A program made the translations under genes and the position numbers. Below are positions 52,995 to 61,335 of a stretch of DNA of 64,000 nucleotides, piece by piece. Under the pieces are notes generated by a model. The model was not told the DNA's origin and ran no database searches. It saw only the letters and a program-made list of their open reading frames with translations. Origin of the DNA: Lysobacter sp036697405 (lineage in GTDB: Bacteria > Pseudomonadota > Gammaproteobacteria > Xanthomonadales > Xanthomonadaceae); the NCBI RefSeq assembly GCF_036697405.1, contig NZ_JBAHWA010000001.1:1-64000 (forward strand), read 5' to 3'. Position 1 is the first letter of the stretch. Each line of letters begins with the position of its first letter.

Positions 52995-54296
52995 ATGACC
53001 CCGCATTGCACTAAGCTGGCCCGACTGTTCGGCGCCGTGTTGCTGGCCGCCGTCAGCGCCGCCGCCTGCGCCGAGATGCCCGCCGTGACCGACCGCTCGC
53101 CCGACCGCCACGCGCCCGATACCCGCGGCCTGATCGTGATCGGCCACCGCGGCGCCAGCGGCTACCGACCCGAGCACACGCTGGAGTCCTATCGCCTGGC
53201 GATCCGCATGGGCGCCGACTTCATCGAACCCGACCTGGTCGCGACCCGCGACGGCGTGCTGGTCGCGCGCCACGAGAACGAGATCTCCGGCACCACCGAT
53301 GTCGCCGCGCATCCGGAGTTCGCCGCGCGCCGCACCACCAAGACCATCGACGGCGTCGCCGTGACCGGCTGGTTCACCGAGGACTTCACCCTCGCCGAAC
53401 TCAAGACCCTGCGCGCCAAGGAGCGCATCCCGGCGATTCGTCCGGCCAATACGCGCTTCGACGGCATGTACCAGATCCCGACCTTCGCCGAGGTCGTGCG
53501 CCTGGCCCAGCGCGAGAGCCGCGGCGGCCGCCGCATCGGCATCTACCCGGAAACCAAGCACCCGACCTATTTCGCCCACGAAGGCCGCCGCCTCGACGGC
53601 ACGCCGATCGCCACCTCGCTGGGCGCCAAGCTGGTCGAAACCCTAGTCGCCGAAGGTTTCACCGATCCGCGCCGGGTCTATATCCAGAGCTTCGAGGTCG
53701 AGAACCTGATCGAGCTCAAGACCCGGATCATGCCGCGCGCCGGCGTCGACCTGCCGCTGGTGCAGCTGTACGAGGACTTCCAGAGCCGCCGCCCCTACGA
53801 CCTGGCCTTCCATGTCGCGCGCGGCGACGACCTGGGCGCGATCTACGGCGATCTCGATCGGCAGGTCGAAGGCGGGCTGGGCGCGGGCACGCGTTACGGC
53901 GACTTCGCCACCGAAGCGGCGCTGCGCTGGATGAAGGCGCACTACGCCAGCGGCGTCGGCCCGTCCAAGAGCAGCCTGCTGCCGCGCCTGGCGCTGGATC
54001 CGAAACTGGACGCCAACGGCGACGGCAAGGCCGAACTGGGCACGCGCAACACCGGCGTGGTCCATCCGATGCTGGCCTGGGCGCTGAAGGCCGGCCTGGT
54101 CGTGCATCCCTACACGGTGCGCGCCGAGGAAGCGTTCCTGAGCCTGGGCCCGAACGGCATCGCCCAGACCGCGCTGGCCGAAGCGGTGCAGCTCTACGGC
54201 CTGGGCGTGCAGGGCTTTTTCATCGACCAGCCCGACATCGGCGTCGCCGCCCGCGACATCTTCCTGGACCTGCATCGCCCGCTGCGCGAGCGGTGA
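52995..54296 (+). CDS. glpQ: Exported glycerophosphodiester phosphodiesterase (GlpQ-like)
   Basis: A 433-residue protein with a signal peptide (cleavage near ACA-EM). The GDPD fold shows VIGHRGASGYRPEHTLESY (catalytic His), DFIEPDLVATRDGVLVARHENE (metal Glu/Asp and second His), IGIYPETKHPTYF, and C-terminal VQGFFIDQPDIGV. It is longer than E. coli GlpQ (358 aa) because of an insertion at about 300-350 that includes a Ca-binding-like DPKLDANGDGKAE. It should release glycerol-3-phosphate from phospholipid head groups in the periplasm. Confidence 0.88.
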   Translation: MTPHCTKLARLFGAVLLAAVSAAACAEMPAVTDRSPDRHAPDTRGLIVIGHRGASGYRPEHTLESYRLAIRMGADFIEPDLVATRDGVLVARHENEISGTTDVAAHPEFAARRTTKTIDGVAVTGWFTEDFTLAELKTLRAKERIPAIRPANTRFDGMYQIPTFAEVVRLAQRESRGGRRIGIYPETKHPTYFAHEGRRLDGTPIATSLGAKLVETLVAEGFTDPRRVYIQSFEVENLIELKTRIMPRAGVDLPLVQLYEDFQSRRPYDLAFHVARGDDLGAIYGDLDRQVEGGLGAGTRYGDFATEAALRWMKAHYASGVGPSKSSLLPRLALDPKLDANGDGKAELGTRNTGVVHPMLAWALKAGLVVHPYTVRAEEAFLSLGPNGIAQTALAEAVQLYGLGVQGFFIDQPDIGVAARDIFLDLHRPLRER

Positions 54297-54340
54297 GGGC
54301 GGCGGTTTCGCGTATCGGTGCTTGCGCCGCACCGTACCCG

Positions 54341-54500
54341 ACGCGGTCGCGGCAGACGCCGCTCCTACCCCGGGGCAGGGGCGGCTGCGCGTGTTTGCGG
54401 GCTTTCTGTGGGAGCGGCGTGAGCCGCGATCGCGTCATGCGCACCATTGCGCGGGTGGCCGTGGTTGCGCGATCGCGGCTTACGCCGCTCCCACAGGAGG
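54341..54500. repeat. REP-type cluster (three palindromes)
   Basis: An inverted copy (GCGGTCGCGGCAGACGCCGCTCCTAC) near 54343, a direct copy (TGTGGGAGCGGCGTGAGCCGC) at about 54407, and an inverted copy ending CGCTCCCACAG at about 54495. It lies between convergent genes. Confidence 0.85.
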
Positions 54501-54539
54501 CGAAAGGGCAGACCATTGGCGCGAGGCGCGAGTAAAGCC

Positions 54540-55391
54540 TTACGCCGCCAGCGCGATATCCAAGGCCGCCGCGCAATCGGCTTCGATCTTCAAGGTCGCG
54601 ATGTCGTCGGCGCGGGTCACGCCGCGGTTGAGCAGGGCCAGCGGCAGGCCGGCCTCGCGCGCGGCGCGCGCGAAGCGGTAGCCGGAATACACCATCAGCG
54701 AAGAGCCCACGACCAACATCGCGTCGGAAGCCTGCAGGGCCTCGTGGGCGGCGGCGACGCGGGGGCGCGGCACGTTCTCGCCGAAGAACACCACGTCGGG
54801 CTTGAGCAGACCGGTGCAGACCTTGCAGCGCGGCGGCACGAAATCCTCGAAGCGCACGCCTTCCAGGTCGGCGTCTCCGTCGGGCGCGCTGCGCGCGCTC
54901 AACGAGGTCCACTCGGGATTGTCCGCCGCCAGCTCGTCCTGCACCGCCGCGCGCGGCCGGCGCGCGCCGCAATCCAGGCAGACCGTCTCGTCGAGGCGGC
55001 CGTGCAGGTCGATCACCTCGGTGCTGCCGGCGCGCTGATGCAGGCCGTCGACGTTCTGGGTCAGCAGCCGCGACAGACCGCCGCGCGCCTGCCAGCGCGC
55101 CAGCGCGGCATGGCCCGGGTTCGGCCGCGCGCGCGCGAAGCCGGGCCAGCCCACGAAGCTGCGCGCCCAATAACGCGCCCGCGTCGCCGGCTCGCCGACG
55201 AAGGCCTGATAGGTGACCGGCGGCTTGCGCTGCCATTGCCCGTCCTCGCCGCGGTAGTGCGGGATGCCCGAGCCGGTGCTGACGCCGGCGCCGGTGAGCA
55301 CGAACACGCGCCGGTGCCGGTCCAGCCAATCGCGCAGGGTTTCCGCGGCGGTGTGCGGGTCGTGGCGATCGGCGTCGGGCAGGGCGGTCAT
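54540..55391 (-). CDS. cobB: Sir2-family NAD-dependent protein deacylase (CobB-like)
   Basis: A 283-residue sirtuin. VLTGAGVSTGSGIPHYRG (NAD loop), TQNVDGLHQRAG, the catalytic His in DLHGRLDETVCLDCG, and a second CKVC forming the four-Cys zinc site. KPDVVFFGENVP and VVGSSLMVYSGYRFARAA complete the core. It should deacylate lysines of metabolic enzymes. The start at 55391 is preceded on the minus strand by TAGAAT (55404-55399) and seven bases, so it is another possible leaderless start; an alternative ATG three codons earlier overlaps that box. Confidence 0.9.
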   Translation of the reverse strand: MTALPDADRHDPHTAAETLRDWLDRHRRVFVLTGAGVSTGSGIPHYRGEDGQWQRKPPVTYQAFVGEPATRARYWARSFVGWPGFARARPNPGHAALARWQARGGLSRLLTQNVDGLHQRAGSTEVIDLHGRLDETVCLDCGARRPRAAVQDELAADNPEWTSLSARSAPDGDADLEGVRFEDFVPPRCKVCTGLLKPDVVFFGENVPRPRVAAAHEALQASDAMLVVGSSLMVYSGYRFARAAREAGLPLALLNRGVTRADDIATLKIEADCAAALDIALAA

Positions 55392-55433
55392 GCCGCCCAT
55401 TCTAGAGCGCGGGGTGGGGCTACTACGCCGTGG

Positions 55434-55565
55434 CGAAAAGCGAATCTGCCCCAAGCCCTCTTTTCCAAAGCGGGGGGGCGCTCCGTAGGGCGGCCGCATG
55501 GGCGGACGCTTCGCGCATCGCCTTTTAGCCTCCCCCTTCGAAAGGGGGGGGGATTTGCTCCCCAG
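55434..55565. repeat. Dispersed GCGAATCTGCCCC element, copy 2 (expanded)
   Basis: AAAAGCGAATCTGCCCCAAG and CCTCTTTTCCAAAGCGGGGG resemble 23225-23270, and the element then continues with CCCCCTTCGAAAGGGGGGGG, a second hairpin, and GATTTGCTCCCC. It lies in the spacer between the sirtuin and M3 peptidase genes. Confidence 0.6.
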
Positions 55566-55580
55566 CCCATCCGCAGTCCC

Positions 55581-55613
55581 AAAAAAAAAGCCGCCCGGAT
55601 CGCTCCGGGCGGC
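55581..55613 (-). terminator. Rho-independent terminator of the M3 peptidase gene
   Basis: On the minus strand a perfect 10-bp stem (GCCGCCCGGA/TCCGGGCGGC, 4-base loop) is followed by nine consecutive T. It lies 18 bases after the stop codon. Confidence 0.92.
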
Positions 55614-55630
55614 TGTGGTGCGAAACCGAA

Positions 55631-57835
55631 TTACTCCTTGGAGCCGGTCTTGACCTCGCCGCCGGCGGCCGGCGCGGTCAGGCCGCGACGCTCCAGCAGC
55701 GGCTGGATCTGCGGCTCGTGGCCGGAGAAGTCGCGGAACAGCTGCAGCGCGTCCTTGCTGCCGCCCTGCGACAGCAGGGTGGCGCGGAAGCGGTCGCCGT
55801 TCTCGCGGCTCAGGCCGCCGTGCTCCTTGATCCACTTCACCGTGTTGGCGTCCAGCACTTCCGACCAGATGTAGGCGTAGTAGCCGGCCGCGTAGCCGCC
55901 CATGATGTGGCTGAAGTACGGGGTCTTGTAGCGCGGCGGGACCGGTGCGTAGCTGACGCCGTCCTTCTGCAGCGCCGCCGCTTCGAAGCCCATCACGTCC
56001 TTGGCCGCCGGGACCTGGTCCGGGCTGCCGATCTGGTGCCAGTTCTGGTCCAGCATCGCCGCGCCGAGGTACTCGGTGGTGGTGAAGCCCTGGTTGAACT
56101 TGGACGCGGCCAGCACCTTGTCCAGCAGCGCCTGCGGCATCGGTTCGCCGGTCTGGTAGTGCTTGGCGTAGTTGGCCAGGATCGACGGCCAGTCGGCCCA
56201 CATTTCGTTGACCTGCGAGGGGAACTCGACGAAGTCGCGCGGCACGTTGGTGCCGGAGAAGTAGGGGTACTTCACGTTCGAGAACATGCCGTGCAGGGCA
56301 TGGCCGAACTCGTGGAACATGGTGGTGACCTCGTCCCAGGTCATCAGGGTCGGCTTGCCGGCCGGCGGCTTGGGAATGTTGAGGTGGTTGGCCACCACCG
56401 GCAGCGTGCCGTACAGCTGCGACTGGTCGACGTAGGAGTTCATCCAGGCGCCGCCGCGCTTGCTGTCGCGGGCGTACATGTCGGCGATGAAGATCGCCAG
56501 CTGCTTGCCGTCGGCGTCGAACACGTCGTACACGGCGGTATCGGGGTGGTACAGCGGCAGGTCGGTGCGGCGCTTGAACTTCAGGCCGTAGAGCTGGCCG
56601 GCGGCGTAGAACACGCCGTTCTCCAGCACGTTGTTCATCTCGAAGTAGGGCTTGAGCTGCGCCTCGTCGAAGGCGTACTTCTCCTGGCGCACCTTCTCGG
56701 CGTAGTAGGCCCAGTCCCAGGGCTCGAGCTTGAACGAGGGCTGGCCCTTGGCGGCCTGCTCCTTGTCGATCATGGCCTGCAGGTCGGCGGCTTCGCGCTT
56801 GGCGTTGGCGACCGCGGCCGGGGCGAGCTGGCCGAGCATGTCGTTGACCGCCTGCGGGGTCTTGGCGGTTTCGTCCTCGAGCACGAACGCGGCGTAGTTC
56901 GGGTAGCCCATCATCTTCGCGCGCTCGGCGCGCAGCTTGACGACCTTGGCGACGATGGCGGTGTTGTCGAACTCGTTGCCGCGGCTGCCGCGCGCGACCG
57001 AGGCGCGGTAAAGCTTCTCGCGCAGGGCGCGGTTGTCGAGGTCGGTTTCCGGCGGCTGGCCGGTGGTGTTGAGCAGGGTCAGCACGTACTTGCCGTCGAG
57101 CTTGCGCGACTTGGCCGCTTCGGCCGCGGCGGCGATGCGCTCGTCGGACAGGCCGGCCAGCTCTTCCTTGGTGTCGACGGTGATCGCCGAGGCGTTGACC
57201 TCGCCCAGCACGTTCTGGCTGAACTTGGTGGCCAGGCCGGCGAGCTCGGCGTTCATGGCCTTGAGCTTGGCCTTGTCGGCCTCGGACAGGTTGGCGCCGC
57301 CGCGCACGAAGTCGGTGTAGTAGCGCTCGATCAGGCGCACGCCCTGGGCGTCGAGGCCCAGCGAATCGCGGGTTTCGTACAGCTTCTTGACGCGCGCGAA
57401 CAGCTTGGGGTTCAGCGCGATCGCGTCGCGGTGCGCCGACAGCTTGGGCGCGTATTCCGCCTGCAGCTTCTCGCGGGTCGGGTTGGTGTCGGTGCCGACC
57501 AGGTTGAAGAAGGCCGAGGTGGCGCGGCCGAGGATGCGGCCGGATTGCTCCAGCGCGATGATGGTGTTGTCGAAGGTCGGTGCGTCGGCGTTGTTGGCGA
57601 TCGCCTCGACTTCCTTGATCTGGTCGGCCATGCCGCGATCGAAGGCCGGCGCGAAGTCGCTGTCCTTGATCTTGTCGAACTGCGGGTACTGCAGCGGCAG
57701 CGGGCTCTCGGCATAGAACGGATTGGCGGTTTGCGCGCTCACGGCGGTGTCGGCCTTCTTGGCGGGGGGCGCGGCATACGTGGGGGCGGTTACGCTCAAT
57801 GCCACGGCCAGCGCCAGGGCGAGGGGGTGCTTCAT
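55631..57835 (-). CDS. dcp: Exported M3-family oligopeptidase (Dcp-like)
   Basis: A 734-residue protein with a signal peptide (cleavage near TYA-AP). The M3 zinc site is HEFGHALHGMFS with the third ligand in FPSQVNEMWADWP. The C-terminal FSHIMGGYAAGYYAYIWSEVLDAN is the substrate-binding Tyr/Gly block. The length fits peptidyl-dipeptidase Dcp or oligopeptidase A, but the signal peptide implies a periplasmic or secreted location. It ends with a strong terminator and would feed peptides to the POT transporter. Confidence 0.92.
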   Translation of the reverse strand: MKHPLALALAVALSVTAPTYAAPPAKKADTAVSAQTANPFYAESPLPLQYPQFDKIKDSDFAPAFDRGMADQIKEVEAIANNADAPTFDNTIIALEQSGRILGRATSAFFNLVGTDTNPTREKLQAEYAPKLSAHRDAIALNPKLFARVKKLYETRDSLGLDAQGVRLIERYYTDFVRGGANLSEADKAKLKAMNAELAGLATKFSQNVLGEVNASAITVDTKEELAGLSDERIAAAAEAAKSRKLDGKYVLTLLNTTGQPPETDLDNRALREKLYRASVARGSRGNEFDNTAIVAKVVKLRAERAKMMGYPNYAAFVLEDETAKTPQAVNDMLGQLAPAAVANAKREAADLQAMIDKEQAAKGQPSFKLEPWDWAYYAEKVRQEKYAFDEAQLKPYFEMNNVLENGVFYAAGQLYGLKFKRRTDLPLYHPDTAVYDVFDADGKQLAIFIADMYARDSKRGGAWMNSYVDQSQLYGTLPVVANHLNIPKPPAGKPTLMTWDEVTTMFHEFGHALHGMFSNVKYPYFSGTNVPRDFVEFPSQVNEMWADWPSILANYAKHYQTGEPMPQALLDKVLAASKFNQGFTTTEYLGAAMLDQNWHQIGSPDQVPAAKDVMGFEAAALQKDGVSYAPVPPRYKTPYFSHIMGGYAAGYYAYIWSEVLDANTVKWIKEHGGLSRENGDRFRATLLSQGGSKDALQLFRDFSGHEPQIQPLLERRGLTAPAAGGEVKTGSKE

Positions 57836-58069
57836 CGGACGGACCTCGTCGAAAGGAACCCCGAAGCCTACCGGATGGGGTCCGCCCGGACGTATGACTA
57901 AAGGCATGGTTGCCGCGGACCGGCCGCTGCGGCAAGCCCGGAACCTGCCTGAACCGGCGCCGCGGCACATGCGTGCCGGCGACCCTGGCTTACACTGCCG
58001 CCACGCACAGGTCGGGGCAGGGCGCATGGGACAGCGCGGGGCGCAGGGACTAGGCACGCGGAGGCGGGC

Positions 58070-58285
58070 ATGAGCGCGCCAACGCTGCGCGCGCCGACGC
58101 CAGCGGCGCAGGTCGCCGCCGACCGCGTCCAAGGCCCGCTGCGCCACTCCTGCTGCGACAACGTGTCCGCCATGCACGCGCATCTGCGCGCGGCCGGCGA
58201 CATCGGCCATCCCCACTGCTGCCCGAAAGACCAATTCCGCATCGCCGACCCCGACGGCTACGTCCGCACGGCCGCCCATACCTGA
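58070..58285 (+). pseudogene. Probable fragment of a VOC/glyoxalase-like gene
   Basis: A 71-residue frame whose second half (MHAHLRAAGDIGHPHCCPKDQFRIADPDGYV) resembles the C-terminal end of vicinal-oxygen-chelate proteins, where FRIxDPDGY is the last metal-side strand. The N-terminal about 70 residues of the fold are missing, and the tail is short. Neighbouring sequence (57836-58069) shows no complete gene. It may be a remnant, or a small gene I misread. Confidence 0.45.
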
Positions 58286-58356
58286 GCGCGGGCGCGGTCG
58301 CATCCGCGGCCGCGCGCGCGTCCTTCATCCACCTCCCCGAGACGAGCGAAACGACG

Positions 58357-60450
58357 ATGACCCCTGTGCTTACGACGTCCGCGATCCCCCTTTCGATTCG
58401 TCCGCGCCGCGCCCTGGGCCGGCTCGCCCTGGGCCTGTGCCTGAGCGCCTGCCTGGCGAGCAGCGCGCTGGCCGCCGAGACCACCCGTTACCTGGCCCTG
58501 GTCGACGGCGGCAAGCAGGCCGGCCACCAGACCGTGACCCGCGCCGACGACGGCACCGTCAACGTCGATTTCATCTTCAAGGACAACGGCCGCGGCCCTG
58601 AGCTCAAGGAGACCTACACCCTGGCCGCCGACGGCACCTACAAGACCTATGCGGTCAAGGGCAGTTCGACCTTCGGCGCGCCGGTGGACGAAAGCTTCTC
58701 GATCGCCGACGGCAAGGCCCAATGGAAGTCCACCTCCGACCAGGGCCAGCAGGCCGCCGCGCCCGGCGCGTTGTATTCGCCGCTGGGCGGCACGCCGGCC
58801 GGTTTCAGCATCGCCCTGGCCGCGCTGAGCAAGCGCAGCGACGGCAAGCTGCCGCTGATCCCCAGCGGCACCCTGACCGTGCGCAAGGTCGGCGAGGCCG
58901 AGGTGAGCCGCGACGGCAAGAAGCAGAAGGTGCAGCTGGTCGCGATGACCGGCGTCGGCCTCACTCCGACCTTCGCCTGGGCCACCCAGGGCGAGAACCC
59001 GCGCCTGTTCGCCTACATCTTTCCGGGCTTCCTGCAGCTGATCGAGGAAGGCTGGCAGGGCAATGCCGACGCCCTGGAAACCCAGCAGAAGGCGGCCGAG
59101 GGCGAGGCCCTGGTCGATCTGCGCAAGCGCCTGGGCCACCCCATCGCCGGCAGCACCCTGATCCGCAACGCGCGCGTGTTCGACAGCGAGCACGCCAAGC
59201 TCGGCCCGGTCTCCGACGTGCTGCTGCGCGACGGCCGCATCGTCTCGGTCGAGGCCGGCGGCGCCACCAAGGTCAAGGCCGACCGCAGCATCGACGCCGG
59301 CGGCAAGGTGCTGCTGCCGGGCCTGTTCGACATGCACGGCCATGTCGGCCGCTGGGACGGCGGCCTCAACCTGGCCGCCGGCGTCACCACCGTGCGCGAC
59401 ATGGGCAACGACAACGCCACCCTGCAGCAGATCCTGGGCGAGATCGGCGAGGGCAAGCTGATGTCGCCCGACGTGGTGGCGGCCGGCTTCATCGAGGGCG
59501 AAAGCAACTTTTCGGCGCGCAACGGCTTCGTGATCAAGGACCTGGACGGCGCCAAGAAGGCGGTGGACTGGTACGCCGAGCACGGCTATCCGCAGGTCAA
59601 GATCTACAACTCCTTCCCCAAGGATCTGCTGCGCGACACCGCCGCCTACGCGCATGGCAAGGGCATGCGCGTGAGCGGCCACGTGCCGGCCTTCATGCGC
59701 GCCCAGGACGTGGTCGAGCAGGGCTACGACGAGATCCAGCACATCAACCAGGTGATGCTGAACTTCTTCGTCGACGACAAGACCGACACCCGCACCCTGA
59801 CCCGGTTCTACCTGGTCGCCGACAAGACCGCCGCGCTGGATTTCGACTCCAAGCCGGTGCAGGACTTCATCGCGCTGCTGGCCAAGAAGCAGATCGTGGT
59901 CGATCCGACCCTGACCACCTTCGATTTCCTGCGCCAGCGCCCGGGCGAGTTGTCGCAGGCCTATGCCGCGGTCGCCGAGCACCTGCCGCCGGACCTGCAG
60001 CGCGGCCTGCGCGTGGCCGAAATGAACATCCCCGACGATGCCACCGCCGCGCGCTACAACCAGTCCTACGGCAAGCTGGTCGAGTTCGTCGGCCGCCTGT
60101 ACAAGGCCGGCGTGCCGATAGTGGCCGGCACCGACGCGATCCCGGGTTTCACCCTGCAGCGCGAGCTCGAGCTGTACGTGCAGGCCGGCATGACGCCGTC
60201 GCAGGCGCTGCAGATCGCGACCTGGAACGGCGCCAAGTACTCGCGCACCCTGGACGATCGCGGCTCGATCGCGCCGGGCAAGCGCGCCGACCTGATCCTG
60301 ATCGACGGCGACCCCACCGCCGACATCGCCGACATCCGCAAGGTCGCGCTGGTGCTCAAGGGCGAGGTCGCCTACTACCCCAGCGAGATCAACGAAGCGC
60401 TGGGCATCAAGCCGTTCGCGGCGCCGGTGAAGATCGGCTCGGCGCAGTAG
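58357..60450 (+). CDS. Exported amidohydrolase with N-terminal extra domain
   Basis: A 697-residue protein with a signal peptide (cleavage near ALA-AE). The first about 250 residues are a beta-rich domain of unknown role. The amidohydrolase barrel follows: FDMHGHVGRWDGG, TTVRDMGND, the Lys of YPQVKIYNSFP, RVSGHVPAFM, DEIQHINQ and VAGTDAIPGF; SIAPGKRADLILIDGD closes the fold. All metal-binding positions look intact. The substrate is unknown; relatives include imidazolonepropionase-like and dipeptidase-like enzymes. It probably has its own promoter downstream of the VOC fragment. Confidence 0.85.
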   Translation: MTPVLTTSAIPLSIRPRRALGRLALGLCLSACLASSALAAETTRYLALVDGGKQAGHQTVTRADDGTVNVDFIFKDNGRGPELKETYTLAADGTYKTYAVKGSSTFGAPVDESFSIADGKAQWKSTSDQGQQAAAPGALYSPLGGTPAGFSIALAALSKRSDGKLPLIPSGTLTVRKVGEAEVSRDGKKQKVQLVAMTGVGLTPTFAWATQGENPRLFAYIFPGFLQLIEEGWQGNADALETQQKAAEGEALVDLRKRLGHPIAGSTLIRNARVFDSEHAKLGPVSDVLLRDGRIVSVEAGGATKVKADRSIDAGGKVLLPGLFDMHGHVGRWDGGLNLAAGVTTVRDMGNDNATLQQILGEIGEGKLMSPDVVAAGFIEGESNFSARNGFVIKDLDGAKKAVDWYAEHGYPQVKIYNSFPKDLLRDTAAYAHGKGMRVSGHVPAFMRAQDVVEQGYDEIQHINQVMLNFFVDDKTDTRTLTRFYLVADKTAALDFDSKPVQDFIALLAKKQIVVDPTLTTFDFLRQRPGELSQAYAAVAEHLPPDLQRGLRVAEMNIPDDATAARYNQSYGKLVEFVGRLYKAGVPIVAGTDAIPGFTLQRELELYVQAGMTPSQALQIATWNGAKYSRTLDDRGSIAPGKRADLILIDGDPTADIADIRKVALVLKGEVAYYPSEINEALGIKPFAAPVKIGSAQ

Positions 60451-60537
60451 GCGCGAAACCGGATCGGCCGCGACCGGCAAGGATCGCGGTCGCCCAGTGC
60501 GATTCGCCTTCCGGCTCGGCACACCCAAGGTGTTGGC

Positions 60538-60990
60538 TGTCTGTGGGAGCGGCGTGCGCCGCGACCGCGCACGCTCAGCTACCTGCGCCGGCTGTCGCGC
60601 CTGCGCGATCGCAACTCACGTCGCTCCCGCAGGAAGCCGCATCGGTGCATGGGCCTCGGGTAGGAGCGGCGCAAGCCGCGACCGCGCCACCGCATACGCG
60701 GCGAAAGCGCCGCTTCAGGTCGTTCCCACAGAAAGCAGGAGCGATGCTCTTGCCCTGAGTAGGAGCGGCGTGAGCCGCGACCGCGCCACCGCATTCGCGG
60801 CGAAAGCACCGCTTCAGGCCGCTCCCACAGGAAGCAGGAGCGATGCTCTTGCCCTGAGCAGGAGCGGCGCAAGCCGCGACCGCGCCACCGCATCCGCGGC
60901 GAAAGCGCCGCCGAGGCCAGCGCCACGAAGCCCCTCGGATTGGCGTCGCCGCTCGAGTTTTCGCGGTCGCGGCTTGCGCCGCTCCTACCC
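60538..60990. repeat. REP-type cluster with 99-bp tandem repeat
   Basis: At least six palindrome arms. From 60661 a composite unit (direct REP arm, CCACCGCATNCGCGGCGAAAGC, inverted-type CGCTCCCACAGGAAGC, then AGGAGCGATGCTCTTGCCCTGA) repeats at 60661, 60760 and about 60859, exactly 99 bases apart. The third unit decays after about 60 bases. Because 99 is divisible by three, repeat-derived frames stay open, but I do not call a gene. Confidence 0.88.
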
Positions 60991-61019
60991 GGATCATCGT
61001 GGCTGTGGCAGCCTGCCTG

Positions 61020-61160
61020 GAGTAACCCCCTATAAATTCCATATATTTCAATCGATTAAAGTACATATCGAGAGCGAAGACTCATCCGGTATGTGACTTT
61101 CATATGCCTAAACCGCATACCTTTGAGTACTGACTCTTTTAATGATTTGGTAACATTCAC
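61020..61160 (+). promoter_or_regulatory. AT-rich control region of the TonB-receptor gene
   Basis: This is the most AT-rich stretch of the window, including TATAAATTCCATATATTTCAATCG and TTTTAATGATTTGGTAAC. GGTATG (61088) and CATACC (61116) form a 6-bp inverted repeat. Several -10-like boxes (TATAAA, TATATT, TTTAAT) are present. The leader from here to the ATG at 61336 would be long (more than 175 bases) and could carry regulation. I cannot name the regulator. Confidence 0.5.
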
Positions 61161-61335
61161 CGGACAGAGAGCCGCCACCGGCGCGGGCAGGTCCGCGCCA
61201 CGGCCGTCAGGGGACGGTCGGACCGACGTCAGTCGTCCCGTCGCCGAGCCGCATGCCAGGCGCATGCGTTGCCCGGCTTCTTACGAACCCAGGTCGCCCG
61301 TTCCGGGTGGCCGCTTTCATCGAGAACCCCCCGCC

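Noticed and set aside
60661..60950. CRISPR array
   Set aside because: The units include their spacers as near-identical sequence, the period is 99 bases, and no cas genes are present.
60497..61096. A 199-codon frame with a 33-residue repeat
   Set aside because: The repeat is a by-product of the 99-base REP-type tandem unit; no real protein features.
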